This document shows positions 46,653-57,204 of a stretch of DNA of 64,000 nucleotides, one piece after another; the first letter of the stretch is position 1, and each line of letters opens with the position of its first letter. The notes under the pieces are model-generated. The model was not told the origin of the DNA. It made no database searches and was given only the letters and a program-made list of their open reading frames with translations. This stretch comes from Nelumbo lutea (lineage: Eukaryota; Streptophyta; Magnoliopsida; Proteales; Nelumbonaceae): contig JAKGHH010000008.1 of the NCBI GenBank assembly GCA_022828595.1, positions 6,623,728 through 6,687,727 of the forward strand, given 5' to 3'. The translations under genes were made by a program, and so were the position numbers.

Positions 46653-47045
46653 AGGGGTGTCAATGGACCTGTTTTGGGTTGGATTCCATCCAATCAAAAT
46701 TCATTTGGACGGATTGGATGGACCAATTAAGACATATTGAATTTGGACGGATTGGGTGGACCAATATGACATATTGGATTGGACCTGGTCCATCCATAAT
46801 GAATTTATATTATATTGAGCCAATATATGGTCCATTGGTAAAAGATAAGAACATAGGTATCAATGGGCCAGGTTTGAGTTGAAATCAATCTAAATTAATA
46901 GGAATCTGAACAGATTATCCGGTCTTTGGACCTGTCCAACATGGTCTAAAATATTCATTGGACTGGATTGAACCAGGTCCATTTGTAATGGACTCACATT
47001 AGATTGGACCAGATTGGACCAAGTCCAGTCCAATTGACACCCCTA
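46653..47045. mobile_element. MITE with AGGGGTGTCAATGG ends
   Basis: Left AGGGGTGTCAATGGACCTG, right inverted TAGGGGTGTCAATTGGACTG. The interior is full of short diverged repeats of TTGGATTGGACC type on both strands. Flanks GTTTTGTTT and GTTTTGGGT may be an imperfect duplication. Confidence 0.75.
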
Positions 47046-47589
47046 GTTTTGGGTTAAAAAATATGTATACTGGGAGGTTTTTTAGATTAATTTGACTTAT
47101 TTTATTTACAAACAAATAAATAATCATTTTAGGATCTTTTCCTATATTTTAAAAAGTGTTGTGCCTCGCCAATTTGAGGCACAAGGCAATGAGGTATGGG
47201 TCTCTCAAAATAGGTGTGGTAGCCTCTTTTAGCATAGGGGCAAGCCTCTTGAAGGAGTTGGGATGGGCTACACATTTGTTGTTATAACTTATAACATGTG
47301 CTACACTTCCATCTGCATTGTAATACATTGCTCTTCTGGGGAAAAGTGTAAAATTTACGAGCGGTGGGTTAACACTCACATTAATTTTTTTCCCCCTTTT
47401 TCAAAAAAAAAAAAAAAAAGCATCTACCTTTAACCATAGTCTAAAGGTCAAAGAAATTTTATCCTGTCCAAAACCTTCTACCCGCACTCAAAAGCTCAAA
47501 AAGAGAAAAGGTCCTTCTCTATTGTTCAAAATCTTCCTCCCAACAACACAAACAAAAATGACACCCATCTCAGTTCCCACAAATGATGA

Positions 47590-47935
47590 TTATTATGGCT
47601 CTTGCTAAAAACAAACCCATGTATGCCTTAATAATTGGGCATGTAGGCATTGGATGCCTTTGATGTCTCTAAAATCACATAGATTTCTTATATGTATTAA
47701 TCAGACCGTATTAAACAATATGACAGCATAGATCTTGATAGTTTATTATGCCTCTTTCTCAAAACAAGCCCACATACCTTAATAATCGAGCATAGTGGTT
47801 TCAAATGGCTTTGAACATCTCTAAAATCACAGAGGGTTCAATTTTCTTATATGGTATTAATCAAACCATATTAAACAATATGAAGTCAATTCCATAATCC
47901 TTGATAGTTTGTCGTCTCTCTTGCTCAAAACAAGC
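47590..47935. repeat. tandem repeat of about 160 bp, 2.2 copies
   Basis: The unit includes CTTAATAAT...GCAT, ATCTCTAAAATCACA, TATTAATCA.ACC.TATTAAACAATATGA, CTTGATAGTTT and CTC..GCTCAAAACAAGCC (dots variable). The first unit starts near 47590, the second near 47755. The start of the third at about 47914 runs into the ORF at 47861-48361, so the ORF's C-terminal end lies in repeated DNA. Confidence 0.8.
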
Positions 47936-48361
47936 CATTTGAAATGTGTTACAAATGTCTTCCCAAAAGAGCATAGTGTTACAACACCGATGAAAAGTGC
48001 AGCTCATGTTGTAACAACAAATGTGTAGACCATCTGAATTCCACTTGAAGCTAAGCATTTTAACTCCATCGGTAAAACTATACATCGGGTTAGAGTCAAG
48101 TCCAATCACCTGCCAATAACATGATTTGACATCATATATCTCATACATAGTGGGTTCCACTTTTATAATGGGTCTCCGTCTCATAATGAAATGTGCAGTT
48201 ATTGGAATATGTTTTGTTGGCAATAGATCCCAACTCGAATAGGGCAATCTATCATACATGCACAAGAAACTCTCAACATGACCAAGGTTTTTTTCATCAA
48301 AGCCGAAAAAAAGTCCAATATTTGAGAATAGAGCTATGATACCGAAAAGGTTTACAATCAA
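47861..48361 (-). CDS. unrecognised ORF, 166 codons, possibly a fragment
   Basis: The longest open frame in this stretch that is not a transposon shadow. The composition looks like a globular protein rather than low complexity: VEPTMYEIYDVKSCYWQVIG, MYSFTDGVKMLSFKWNSDGL and a cysteine-rich HICCYNMSCTFHRCCNTM segment. I could not assign a family; a decayed F-box-associated or kelch-like domain is one thought, with weak support. No promoter or splice sites chosen. The C terminus overlaps the tandem repeat. It may be a pseudogene. Confidence 0.35.
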   Translation of the reverse strand: MIVNLFGIIALFSNIGLFFGFDEKNLGHVESFLCMYDRLPYSSWDLLPTKHIPITAHFIMRRRPIIKVEPTMYEIYDVKSCYWQVIGLDSNPMYSFTDGVKMLSFKWNSDGLHICCYNMSCTFHRCCNTMLFWEDICNTFQMACFEQERRQTIKDYGIDFILFNMV

Positions 48362-48386
48362 TCAACTAGTATCACGACATATCAAG

Positions 48387-48515
48387 GTTTTTATGATCCA
48401 CTCCACCTCAGAATCCATAATTTGATCGTACAATTTGGCTAGTATCAAGGGGGTAAAAATGTCAAATTAATTCACGGGGTGGTGTCTATAGGTGGAGTGG
48501 ATCATAAATACATTT
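48387..48515. repeat. foldback with 20-bp arms
   Basis: TTTTATGATCCACTCCACCT at the left is answered by AGGTGGAGTGGATCATAAA at the right, with about 85 bases between. Likely a small MITE. Confidence 0.75.
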
Positions 48516-48699
48516 GAAAAAATAATTGCCTAATTCGAGGTGAGCTTGAACCGTAAAAATTCATAATTCATGACTTCCGCTCTTCCAATACCACGTTTTT
48601 CCAATATCATAAATTTTCCGGAATGTAAGAAAAAGGAAATCGATGTCGCTTGGAAATTCTTCCCTCAACGATCCATCAACATAATAACCGTCGATTTGT

Positions 48700-48896
48700 T
48701 GGGCCTGGATTGAATGGGCTTTGATAAAGCTTCAAGTCCAGCCCAACGTTGGATTTTTAGGCCCATTCAAGCCCAGGTCATGAAAATCCATCTCCAGTTC
48801 CAACTTAATATGGACCAAAGCCCAGTAATACGTTGGTTCTTTGAGGCTTGGGTCTTGGCCTTCTAGACGTATTAGGGTTTTGACAATAACTATAAA
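48700..48896 (+). promoter_or_regulatory. RPL28: RPL28 promoter: site II cluster, telo-box, TATA
   Basis: Six TGGGCC/TGGGCT-type boxes on both strands (48700, 48715, 48740, 48760, 48770, 48819) precede a telo-box TTAGGGTTTT (48872-48881) and TATAAAA (48891-48897). Site II plus telo-box is the established architecture of plant ribosomal-protein promoters, where TCP-type factors and telo-box binders act. A leader exon probably starts near 48920. A donor GCG|GTATAT at 48990 and acceptor CTGCAG at 49196 suggest a 5'-leader intron, as is common in such genes. Confidence 0.8.
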
Positions 48897-49201
48897 AGTA
48901 CTACTAAGCTCACGTCTGTCGTTTCTTCCTGGTTCTAGGTTATTTTGCTATTCTCTACGCTCAAAGGCTGCCACTCCTTCCTCTCTGCGGTATATGTTTA
49001 CATTCATATTATTTTCATTCATCTCTTTAGGCTTCATTTTGGTCAGTCGAGTTTCTGCAACTTCATTTCGATATATTAACCCTTTCTTTTCTTATGTTTC
49101 GAATGGTTCTATTCTGATCGGTAGGCTTACGTTCTGTTTTGATCTGCATTTTCTAAGCCCTAGCTTTTGGGTAATTATATGTGCAACGCTCTGCAGGTAA
49201 A

Positions 49202-52017
49202 ATGGCTACCGTTCCAGGGCCTTTGATTTGGGAGATCGTGAAGAGGAACAACTCCTTCCTCGTGAAGGAGTTCGGGAATGGGACTGCAAGTGTGCAGTTC
49301 AGCAAAGAAGGCAACAATCTATACAACGTCAACTCTTATAAGCATTCAGGTATTAAGAATACTTTGTTGGTTTCTTACCGGTATTCTTCAACTCGGGCTC
49401 GTTTAGGTTTTGCGTTTATGTTTTAAACCTTCATTTTTTTTTGTGGGATTTTAGGCTTGGCAAACAAGAAGACGGTTACGATTCAACCCGGAGGGAAAGA
49501 TCTTTCGGTGGTGCTTGCCACGACGAAGACGAAGAAACAGAACAAACCTACTAGCTTGACCCACAAGTCGGTCATGAAGAAGGAGTTCCGTCGCATGGCC
49601 AAGGCTGTTACTAACCAGGTAGGTCAAGGCTGTTATCAACCAAGTAGTAAAGACTAAAGAGGTCAAATTTCTTATTGTTTATGCAGCCCGTAGAAATCGA
49701 TGTGAAGCAGGAACTTTACCTGGCTACAATCTGATAATTTGTTATTGAATATAAATTTGTACAATGCAAATTTTATTTATTTTTTTTGTATATTTTTATT
49801 TATTTTTGCTTTCAAGTTAGTTTGGTTAGGATAGATGGTTCGTAGTTATGATTCATTTTATTAAGAGTCTGTTAGCCGGTCAGGATCTCCCTTGAGAAAA
49901 TCTTGTCAGAATTTTGAATTATGAAGTCATCCTTGTATTGTGAATGGGATCCTATCAAGGTAATGTCTATTTCTATGTTTCCCCTCCTTTGACAAGTCCT
50001 AAGATATCTTTTTTTGAAAGAAAGAAAAATTTGAAGATAGCGCTGTGAAATACTGTCTATATCTAGTATATAATTTATTGGTTACATCTTCGTTGGGAAT
50101 ACTTGAAAGTTTTCACTAAGATGTGAGAATAGAAGGGGGCTACATATGGATTTCACCATAGCAATTCGGTCTATTGCTTGATGACGGTATTTGATATGAG
50201 ATTCTAGTTTCTAGATTTATTTAGCTTGTGAAAGAATTCCAAATGTGATTACTTTCTTGGGGCATCTGTTGGTTGTAATTTTTCTTGATGTGCTCATTGG
50301 AATCTGTGAAGCATCATGAATTCTGTTTTATTCCATTCTGTGTAGTATCATATCCATTATGGACTGTGAATGATAATAGTCGGTAGTTATGAGCTTCTAA
50401 CCTGTAAGATTTCTTTAAATGAGATTGCCTTTTTGCTTGTTATTTTTGGTTTTTCGTTTTCACTTTTTGTGATGCGGTGATGAGAAGCTAACATGTAAGA
50501 AGAACCCTATATGTGGGATTCTTCAATGAAATGTACTTGTTACGCTTGGCTTCTGAGCTAATCTCCATCATTGGAATCTGTGAAGCATCCTGAATTCTGT
50601 TTTATTCCATTCTGTGTAGTATCATATCCATTATGGACTGTGAATGATAATAGTCGGTAGTTATGAGCTTCTAACCTGTAAGATTTCTTTAAATGAGATT
50701 GCCTTTTTGCTTGTTACTTTTGGTTTTCCATTTTCACTTTTTGTGATGCGGTGATGAGAAGCTAACATGTAAGAAGAACCCTATATGTGGGATTCTTCAA
50801 TGAAATGTACTTGTTACGCTTGGCTTCTGAGCTAATTTCCATCAAGTTAGTTGTTTTAATACGCAAGGTTCAAAGTATTGACATGTATTGGCCCGTATCA
50901 GCTGATACGTATCCTGCCAGTGGCTAATTTATTGAAAAAAACAAGTAAAACATAAAAAAAGCACCAACACAGGCCTATATTTAGAACCTTGTTTATATGG
51001 ACCAGCCTTTGTTGATATTTAGAACTTTGTTCATATGGACCAGGTCACTAATTTATTGGATGCATTTTTCTTCAAAATGACACTTGTTTGTCTGTTGGTA
51101 GTATTTTTATTTTTATAGTCAATCTTTTACAATTTGTTATTTTAGGGCATATATATATCTGATAGATTTAGAGGGTGTTTGGTTCTGTTTGCGTTTATTC
51201 AATAAACATTTTGTACTTGTGTGGCTGCAAAACCGGGAAAAGCTATTAATGTGGCGTTTATGACATATAGGTGCCATTAGGCACCACATCAGCAAAGTGC
51301 CAATAAATGCCTACCCATTTCAGGAAGTTCCAAAATGAAGCTTCCTGAAACGGGAGAGGCACACAGAAATTGATATTTGCGAAAGCAAACATTGATACGT
51401 ATGGAAACAATTAATGAAGCTTTTGCTGATGGGGCACCTATGTGGCACTGTTTACTCAATAAACTTAAATGGAACCAAACACATACTTAGTCTGTTTGGT
51501 GGGACGTTTTTATTGTTTTGGTACTTCTTAGGGTTGTCGTAGATTGGTTCCATTTACGTGATATATTTGTACTTAACTGACCTGTTGAAGCAAAGTTTTG
51601 TGGTCATTTTGAGATTAGAGCATTCATAGATTGGTTCAGTCTTGAAGTTTTGGTACATACACTGGATGAGTGTTGTGGCATTTATATAGCTTAGGGATCA
51701 TTGTTGTGTATGAATCCCATACAAGAAATTTCTTTCTAAGCCCTGTCTTTTCATTTACCCCTCCTTATTTTCCTATTTAATTTCCTTGTGTAGTCTGAGA
51801 AACAATGTTTCTAAGCTGAACTGTTAGTGTGCAGCAAAGAACAAACTACTTACTCTGTGGCAACTATTGGTTTCAGGTTGCGAACAATTATTACAGGCCA
51901 GATCTAAAGAATGCAGCTCTTGCAAGGCTTAGTGCTGTTCACAGGAGTCTTAAGGTTGCCAAGTCTGGTGTGAAGAAGAGGAACAGGCAGGCTGTGAAGG
52001 TCCGTGGTAGGAAGTGA
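49202..52017 (+). CDS. RPL28: 60S ribosomal protein L28 (eL28), complete
   Basis: Three coding exons, 49202-49349, 49455-49618 and 51877-52017, give 150 residues in continuous frame with GT/AG borders. The protein starts [20 protein letters not shown], then [20 protein letters not shown] and [20 protein letters not shown], and ends [20 protein letters not shown] plus RGRK. This is eL28, a eukaryote-specific surface protein of the large ribosomal subunit in the cytosol. The length is near the roughly 143 residues usual in plants, with a slightly longer basic tail. Intron 1 is 105 bp. Intron 2 is 2258 bp and carries a tandem duplication with snoRNA candidates and two MITEs. The start follows a probable leader-intron acceptor five bases upstream. 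Appears functional. Confidence 0.95.
50471..50563 (+). ncRNA. box C/D snoRNA candidate, copy 1
   Basis: Box C GTGATGA (50477-50483) and box D CTGA (50553-50556) are 80 bases apart end to end, the usual size. Flanks GATGC and GC-TA-ATC can form a short bulged terminal stem. A C'-like AATGAAA lies at about 50528. The guide stretch just before box D, ACGCTTGGCT, is complementary to AGCCAAGCGT, which I recall from the conserved 25S rRNA stretch near CTTGTGGCAGCCAAGCGTTC. The box D plus five rule would target a C in AGCCAAG for 2'-O-methylation. Its position in a ribosomal-protein intron fits intron-encoded snoRNAs. The rRNA match is from memory. Confidence 0.65.
50745..50837 (+). ncRNA. box C/D snoRNA candidate, copy 2
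   Basis: Same sequence as copy 1 shifted by 274 bases: box C 50751-50757, box D 50827-50830. The 80-base core is identical by eye, including the guide ACGCTTGGCT, while bases just outside box D and in the upstream spacer already differ. That pattern would fit constraint on the core. Confidence 0.65.
50864..50991. mobile_element. short hAT-type MITE in RPL28 intron 2
   Basis: Ends CAAGGTTCAAAGTATT and TTTAGAACCTTG, the same family as the MITEs at 13601 and 53623. Flanking 8-mers TTAATACG and TTTATATG match at six of eight positions. Confidence 0.65.
51171..51486. mobile_element. Tourist/PIF-like MITE in RPL28 intron 2
   Basis: Ends GAGGGTGTTTGGTTC and GAACCAAACACATAC with flanking TTA on both sides (51168-51170, 51487-51489), the 3-bp target preference of PIF/Harbinger elements. 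Sub-terminal TTCAATAAAC/TCAATAAAC repeats. Confidence 0.75.
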
Positions 52018-53622
52018 GATGCGTGTGAACCTTGTTCAATCATTTTCAACGCATTCCATTCCTTGTATTTGGTAGAAGTAGATTTCCTTTTCCATTGTGT
52101 TTTTTAATTGAGTTGAAAAGAACACATCGGTTTTTGGATTGGCTCCTGAGTTTAGAAAAGCTTTTAGAAACAGTTTTGTGACACCTTTTGGGATGTCCTT
52201 GCAATTGTTAAGCTTAATGGTATGCTTATGCTATGAGGCCTATGACTACGTTGTTGATGCTACTAGCAAAAGGAGGAATACTTGTCGCAATACTTAACCG
52301 AAACGATTCAAACGAGTACCACCATACTCGAATTGGAGGTGACATTCATCATTATGATTTCTGCCCGCAGAATAATGGCTGCTTTTGTGCCTGGCTCTCT
52401 TTAGTAAAGTTGTAGAAATACCATTTTGTTCGGATATTTTCACAGAAATGGGGTAGGACCAAATCTCGGCTGCTTGGTGCTGTAAGGTGGATGTAAGAAC
52501 CAATTCTGTTGAGGTCGAAATCCCAACTCCGTTACTCAACTCCATTCTTAGGTATGTAAATGTTGGTTGTGCTCCGGGTTTGGTTCTTTGGTAGGGCAAT
52601 TCCAATATTAGATTTGACCAAACTCCCATAACTAATCCCTAGCGGCAATTCCAATATGTTTTTGCAAGAAACGGAAACTGTGGATTTATAATATAACAAA
52701 TCAAATGACGGGCTGTGGGTTTGTAACCACTATCTAGCCAGCATTACTCAGTTTCTAATTGAACGCCACCGTCTATACCAGTATACGCACTACTTGTTCC
52801 CACATCTATACGCACTACTGTTCCCTATCTAATATAGCGGGTAGCAGACCTGAGCCCCACTTTGGTGAGCAAGGTTTAGCTGAACGTTTTGACTGTTTAG
52901 CGGATTGAAACTAATGAAAAGGTCTTACGCCAGTAATAAAATTCATAAGCCTCTAAAACTTCATTACGACCAGTCAGAATTCTACTTTGGTGGCTTTTTT
53001 TTCAAGAGCTGCACGTCGGGTGTTTAAATTCTATCATCGATGGTTTGGCAACCAGAAAAAAATCGACCATTGATGTAATAAAAGAATGGTGTTTAGTAAT
53101 AATATTAATAATATATAATATTTTGTACCTTTTTGTTGTAGTTTATTAATGTTATTCAATGTCAGATTATAACCAAAATTTGATTGAATATAAATCTAAC
53201 GGAATAGATTTGATTCAAATCCGAATGTCAATCAACAAATTTCGATCCTAGCGTATCTGATTTGATCCTCCGCAGCTCTACCCTTCATCACAGTATGAAG
53301 GGTGAGAAATTTTTTCAACCTGGAATATTTCACTAAAATTATTTGCTCCGTTAAGCTTTTACGTTGGATCTTGGAAAAATAAAGCACAGTCTCTTTATTT
53401 AAAGGGGATTTTACTGTTCAATCCACCCCTAGGTGGTGCTACTACTAGATTAGGGGTGGACTGAATCCTGCCCGTGAATTGATGTCAAATTCAAGTGCAA
53501 GATGTGGTTTATAGGGTGGTTATTAGTAGACTAGGAGGGGGCTGCAAATTCAATTCCTGAGGGGGATTGGTTAAAATGATGCTGATAAATTATAATGCAT
53601 ACAAAAAATGGTTGCATATAGG

Positions 53623-53843
53623 CAATGTTCAAAATATCGATATGCTCAATGCGTCGGTACCGGGGCATATTGGGCGAATCGATACTCTTTTTTTTATTTT
53701 TTTTATATTTTATTTTCAAAACTGGTTCTAGGGGCCGGTTTAGGGCTCCTCTACCCCCTGAACCGGTCGGACCCCAGATACACCCACTACAGGGGCTTAT
53801 CGGAGGGATCCCGGAAAGATATGTATCAATACTTTGAACCTTG
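53623..53843. mobile_element. hAT-type MITE (copy B)
   Basis: Same insertion as 13601-13834, with TSD CATATAGG at 53615-53622 and 53844-53851. Here the right end keeps the perfect GAACCTTG while the left end has CAATGTTC. Confidence 0.88.
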
Positions 53844-55217
53844 CATATAGGAATTGTGTTTCTCCAGCAATCAATCCTACGAGCATAAAATTTGGTTATC
53901 TGCATGACTGCAGCATCACCACTAAGACCACAACTAGCGCCAGAAAATGGTATTATATAGTAGATCTACAGTATGTAAATATTTTTTCTCATTATTGTCT
54001 TTGATTTTGAATTTCTCTATAATTTGTCTTTGGAGACTGATTTTGCAGGCTGGAAGCCTAGAAAAAAAAAGGAATTTTCAAATTTTATAAAAGTTGACAT
54101 CTAACTCGACCCACAACGTAGAATCTACTCCCGAAAATGAGCACAGCAGAACATACCACAAAGAAGTGACTTTCCATGTTTTCTGCAATCTGATTATAAA
54201 GATGATTAAAAGTATAGTAAAGATCTAATTTCTTGAGAAATTTGCTTCCAAGGGTACAGTAACATTACAAACACCACATTCAACGAATTCTTAAGTGGGT
54301 ACAGAATTCAAGCATCCCAAGTCTGGCACACCGGATCCAGTGCGTTTGGGAACAGGGAATACCATAGAAGCAGTTCTATGCAGACGACAGACCCATAACT
54401 TATACCACAATGACTACAGCAATCATCATGTTGATAAAGTGGTTTGGTTTTGTTTAAATGGATGATCTATGCTTGATCATGTTTCAAGCTTATTTTGCTC
54501 CGGTTAACCTGCATCATGACACCAAGGCAATTGTAGCCCAATCCAGATCCTAACCATGGGGACTTCTCTTTCTTTTATTTGGTTTTCTTGGAGAAAGCAG
54601 AGCTTTACTCAAATCTGATTCTACCCCTTGAACCTTGGTTGGTTTGATCATTTGATGCTTGGACATGGGGCACCTTATCTAGTATTCTAGTTAGGGGTTT
54701 GGAAGTCTGGCGGCACTACACCCTGGCTATTTTAAGCAAAGAACCAAATGCTAGCCCTTACCACCGAAAAACTAAATAAATAACAGCCCAGTAGCTCATG
54801 AATTTCTGGAAATTTATAAATAGAAGGATCTTCAATTTCTTGTTATCTTCTTCCTTTCAAAAAATGTTAGCTTTTATAAATAGAACTTGGGTATAATATA
54901 GTAAAGCTCATGAACTGGCAAATAGAGCTCGTAAGGATATTCTATGCCATCTTTTCACACTAACACGGCTAACGGATGGTTACAGCAAAATGGGGACAAG
55001 TTTTTTTTTTTTTCTTTCTCTTGGTACTATTTTCTTCGGTAAATTTGCTTCTTGGTGCAGAAAAGAAAACAAGTTAAAGCCCTAAACAAGTAATGCCTCA
55101 AAATATTGAACCAAAATTGCATTAATGAAGATCTACTGGCACTTAGTGTACAGTCAAAATGTAAAAAGTTCCCACTTCAAACAAACCACCTAAGGACTAT
55201 AAGGGTTATGATCAGAA

Positions 55218-55589
55218 TCAAAAGCAACAAGAACAATCAAAGGGACAAAGTGGGGTGCCTCCAGCATCTGACTTCACAATTCCCAGCTCTTCCTCGGTGT
55301 AAATAGCAAAGCCATCCTCCGTTCTCTTTCTTTCTCGAGGAGGGGGATCAACAAAGCCATCTTTTTTAGGATCCTTATTCTTCTTTTTCTTTTTCTTTGG
55401 CTTCTCAATACCATCTTCTGTTGCCTTCTCCATTTGTTGTTCTTCGGCTTTCTTCAACTTCTTGTTGGAGAAGATTTCATCAATTTCTTGTCCAAGCTTT
55501 TTCCTTTTGGGTTTGATTTTTTCCTGTTCTGAAACTGGTTCCTCTTCTTTCATTGGAGCGGCCTTAATAGTTGAACCTTTTTTGGCCAT
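55218..55589 (-). CDS. DUF1764 family protein, copy B
   Basis: An intact 123-codon frame with the same gene structure as copy A: acceptor at 55605/55604 and leader donor at 56319/56318, a 714-bp intron. Differs from copy A by N/I in MAKKGSTxKAAP, R/K in KPxRKKLG, V/D in KNKxPKK and E/D in FVxPPP. The C-terminal signature TPLCPFDCSCCF, with four cysteines, is unchanged. Function of the family is unknown; the lysine-rich centre suggests nuclear location. Both copies keep leader exon and telo-box, so both may be expressed. Confidence 0.85.
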   Translation of the reverse strand: MAKKGSTIKAAPMKEEEPVSEQEKIKPKRKKLGQEIDEIFSNKKLKKAEEQQMEKATEDGIEKPKKKKKKNKDPKKDGFVDPPPRERKRTEDGFAIYTEEELGIVKSDAGGTPLCPFDCSCCF

Positions 55590-56318
55590 AGCTGAAGCCA
55601 AGAGCTGCATATACAATAGTTTATGACAGTGAGATAGAGCTACAAAACAACTACAAGAAACACAAAACTGAAGAACCCAATAAAGGGCGAAAGGGATGGT
55701 TCAGAATTCAGAAAAAAAAGTCCAGTCAAATCAATGCAACCTCCCCAACTCCTTCAGCTAATTGTGAGCTGACTAATTTCATGGGGTTCTCAAATTTATT
55801 GAATCTAGAAAAAGAAGTTGACCAATAGATGTACTACAGTATATTAGTTTCCGAATTAACATGACGGAAGATTGACATATATAGAAAAATAACAGTTTAA
55901 GTAAATATAATTGCCTAAAAAACCCCCAAAATTAAAACTTTATGAAAAGCGAAGAGGAAAACTCAAATTGGAAGATCTTCACCGATACAAGCATCTCTCT
56001 GGCTCTCTTTAATGAGTCTATGACAGTAGTTGGAAATAAACCTAAATCCCTCTTTAATGAGAAAGGCCTATCAGGTTCCACATACTACTTACTAAAGCAT
56101 GAAGCAGAGAGGAGAACTTGCAGAGAATGAGAACTCACAACACTCAAGAAGAGACCTACTCAAATACTCTAGGAAGGCCCCAATTTCTATTTTTCCTCCG
56201 TAAGAACAGAAGCTAGAGGAAGAAGTGCAGAGGCCATTGTAAATATCTTAGTATGATTCACAAAATAAACAAAAAAAGAAAAGAAAAGAAAAGAAGGAAC
56301 GAAGAAAAGGGTTTCTAC

Positions 56319-56445
56319 CTGATTGATAGTGTGTTGCTGGCTAAAACAAATCTTTTCAGTTCCTGAGTCTTGCTTCTTAGTTGTTCAGGAATGGTCTCTC
56401 CCTCTCTCGCTTGCTTGCAAATGCCTAAGATTTTTAGGGTTTCTT
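56319..56445 (-). promoter_or_regulatory. DUF1764 copy B leader exon with telo-box
   Basis: Donor CAATCAG|GTAGAAAC at 56319/56318; telo-box AAACCCTAA on the minus strand at 56434-56442. One G is missing relative to copy A in the GTGTGGTTGC stretch of the leader. Confidence 0.55.
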
Positions 56446-56932
56446 CCTAGTTCTTTTTTCAGACCTTTTAACATTGCTGCCCCAATTCCCCATATTTTAA
56501 CAATTTTGCATATTTTTCCTATATCTTTCAATGCCCCCGTGTTTTACAGATTGACCATGTGTTTTGCTCCATTAAAACTTAAAAGCAAACATAAACCGTT
56601 GATTTAAATCATGAAATGACAAAACTACTCTTAATTTACTTGAAATTCCTATCTATTTGTTTTAATTCCCTTATTGTACCTAAAGCTTCATAAATCTTAA
56701 TAAAGTTTCTGTTATTGATAAAAAAAAATTGTTTTAATTCCCTAGACCCTAGTCCATACTGTCCAGCCCAGATTATATGCAAAAACAAGTGCTCTTGCTG
56801 CTGTAGCACTTGTTTTGTTTAGAAAAAAAAAGACCATTGGCAAACAACTCCTTTAGTCTGCATGCTCCTTGTCTATCTACATCTGCGGTGGGAACATTTA
56901 CTAGTATATGTGTGCTGTCAATTGCCCCAACC

Positions 56933-57185
56933 CTTTTTTATCAATAACTCAGAAAATAGATTTCATTAGAATTAAATAAAGCAGTACAACCAGAAATTGT
57001 GAAGGAAACAAAGAGGACACCAGATGTCCAAACCCCCAAATATTAAACATAGGCCCAAAACATAGACCGCCTTTGTAACCCTTGTTTAGTCAAACTATCT
57101 GCCAAACTGTTGGCCGATCTTCCAACCCAATTAATTTGAATCAGCATATCCCTGGAGAGCCAACACAATCCTTCCAAGCAAGTTA
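56933..57185 (-). mobile_element. LINE 3' end fragment (copy B)
   Basis: Counterpart of 16921-17155. It keeps a longer RNase H tail (the minus strand reads VGRSANSLADSLTKQGL before WxxL-type end), then the untranslated end and T-rich terminus. Copy A has lost part of this segment. Confidence 0.8.
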
Positions 57186-57204
57186 TTTTCGTAGTGTATT
57201 TTAA

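Larger units (their letters stand above)
50295..50842 (+). repeat. 274-bp tandem duplication in RPL28 intron 2
   Basis: Unit 1 is 50295-50568 and unit 2 is 50569-50842. They differ at only a handful of positions, so the event is recent. Each unit carries one box C/D snoRNA candidate in its last 100 bases. Confidence 0.95.

Noticed and set aside
50297..50440. second snoRNA in the first half of the 274-bp unit (ATGATAA near 50368)
   Set aside because: The C-like box is imperfect, and no box D at suitable distance or terminal stem was found.
53531..53905. 124-codon minus-strand ORF
   Set aside because: Covers the hAT-type MITE and its flanks; the copy A equivalent is not open, so no conserved protein.
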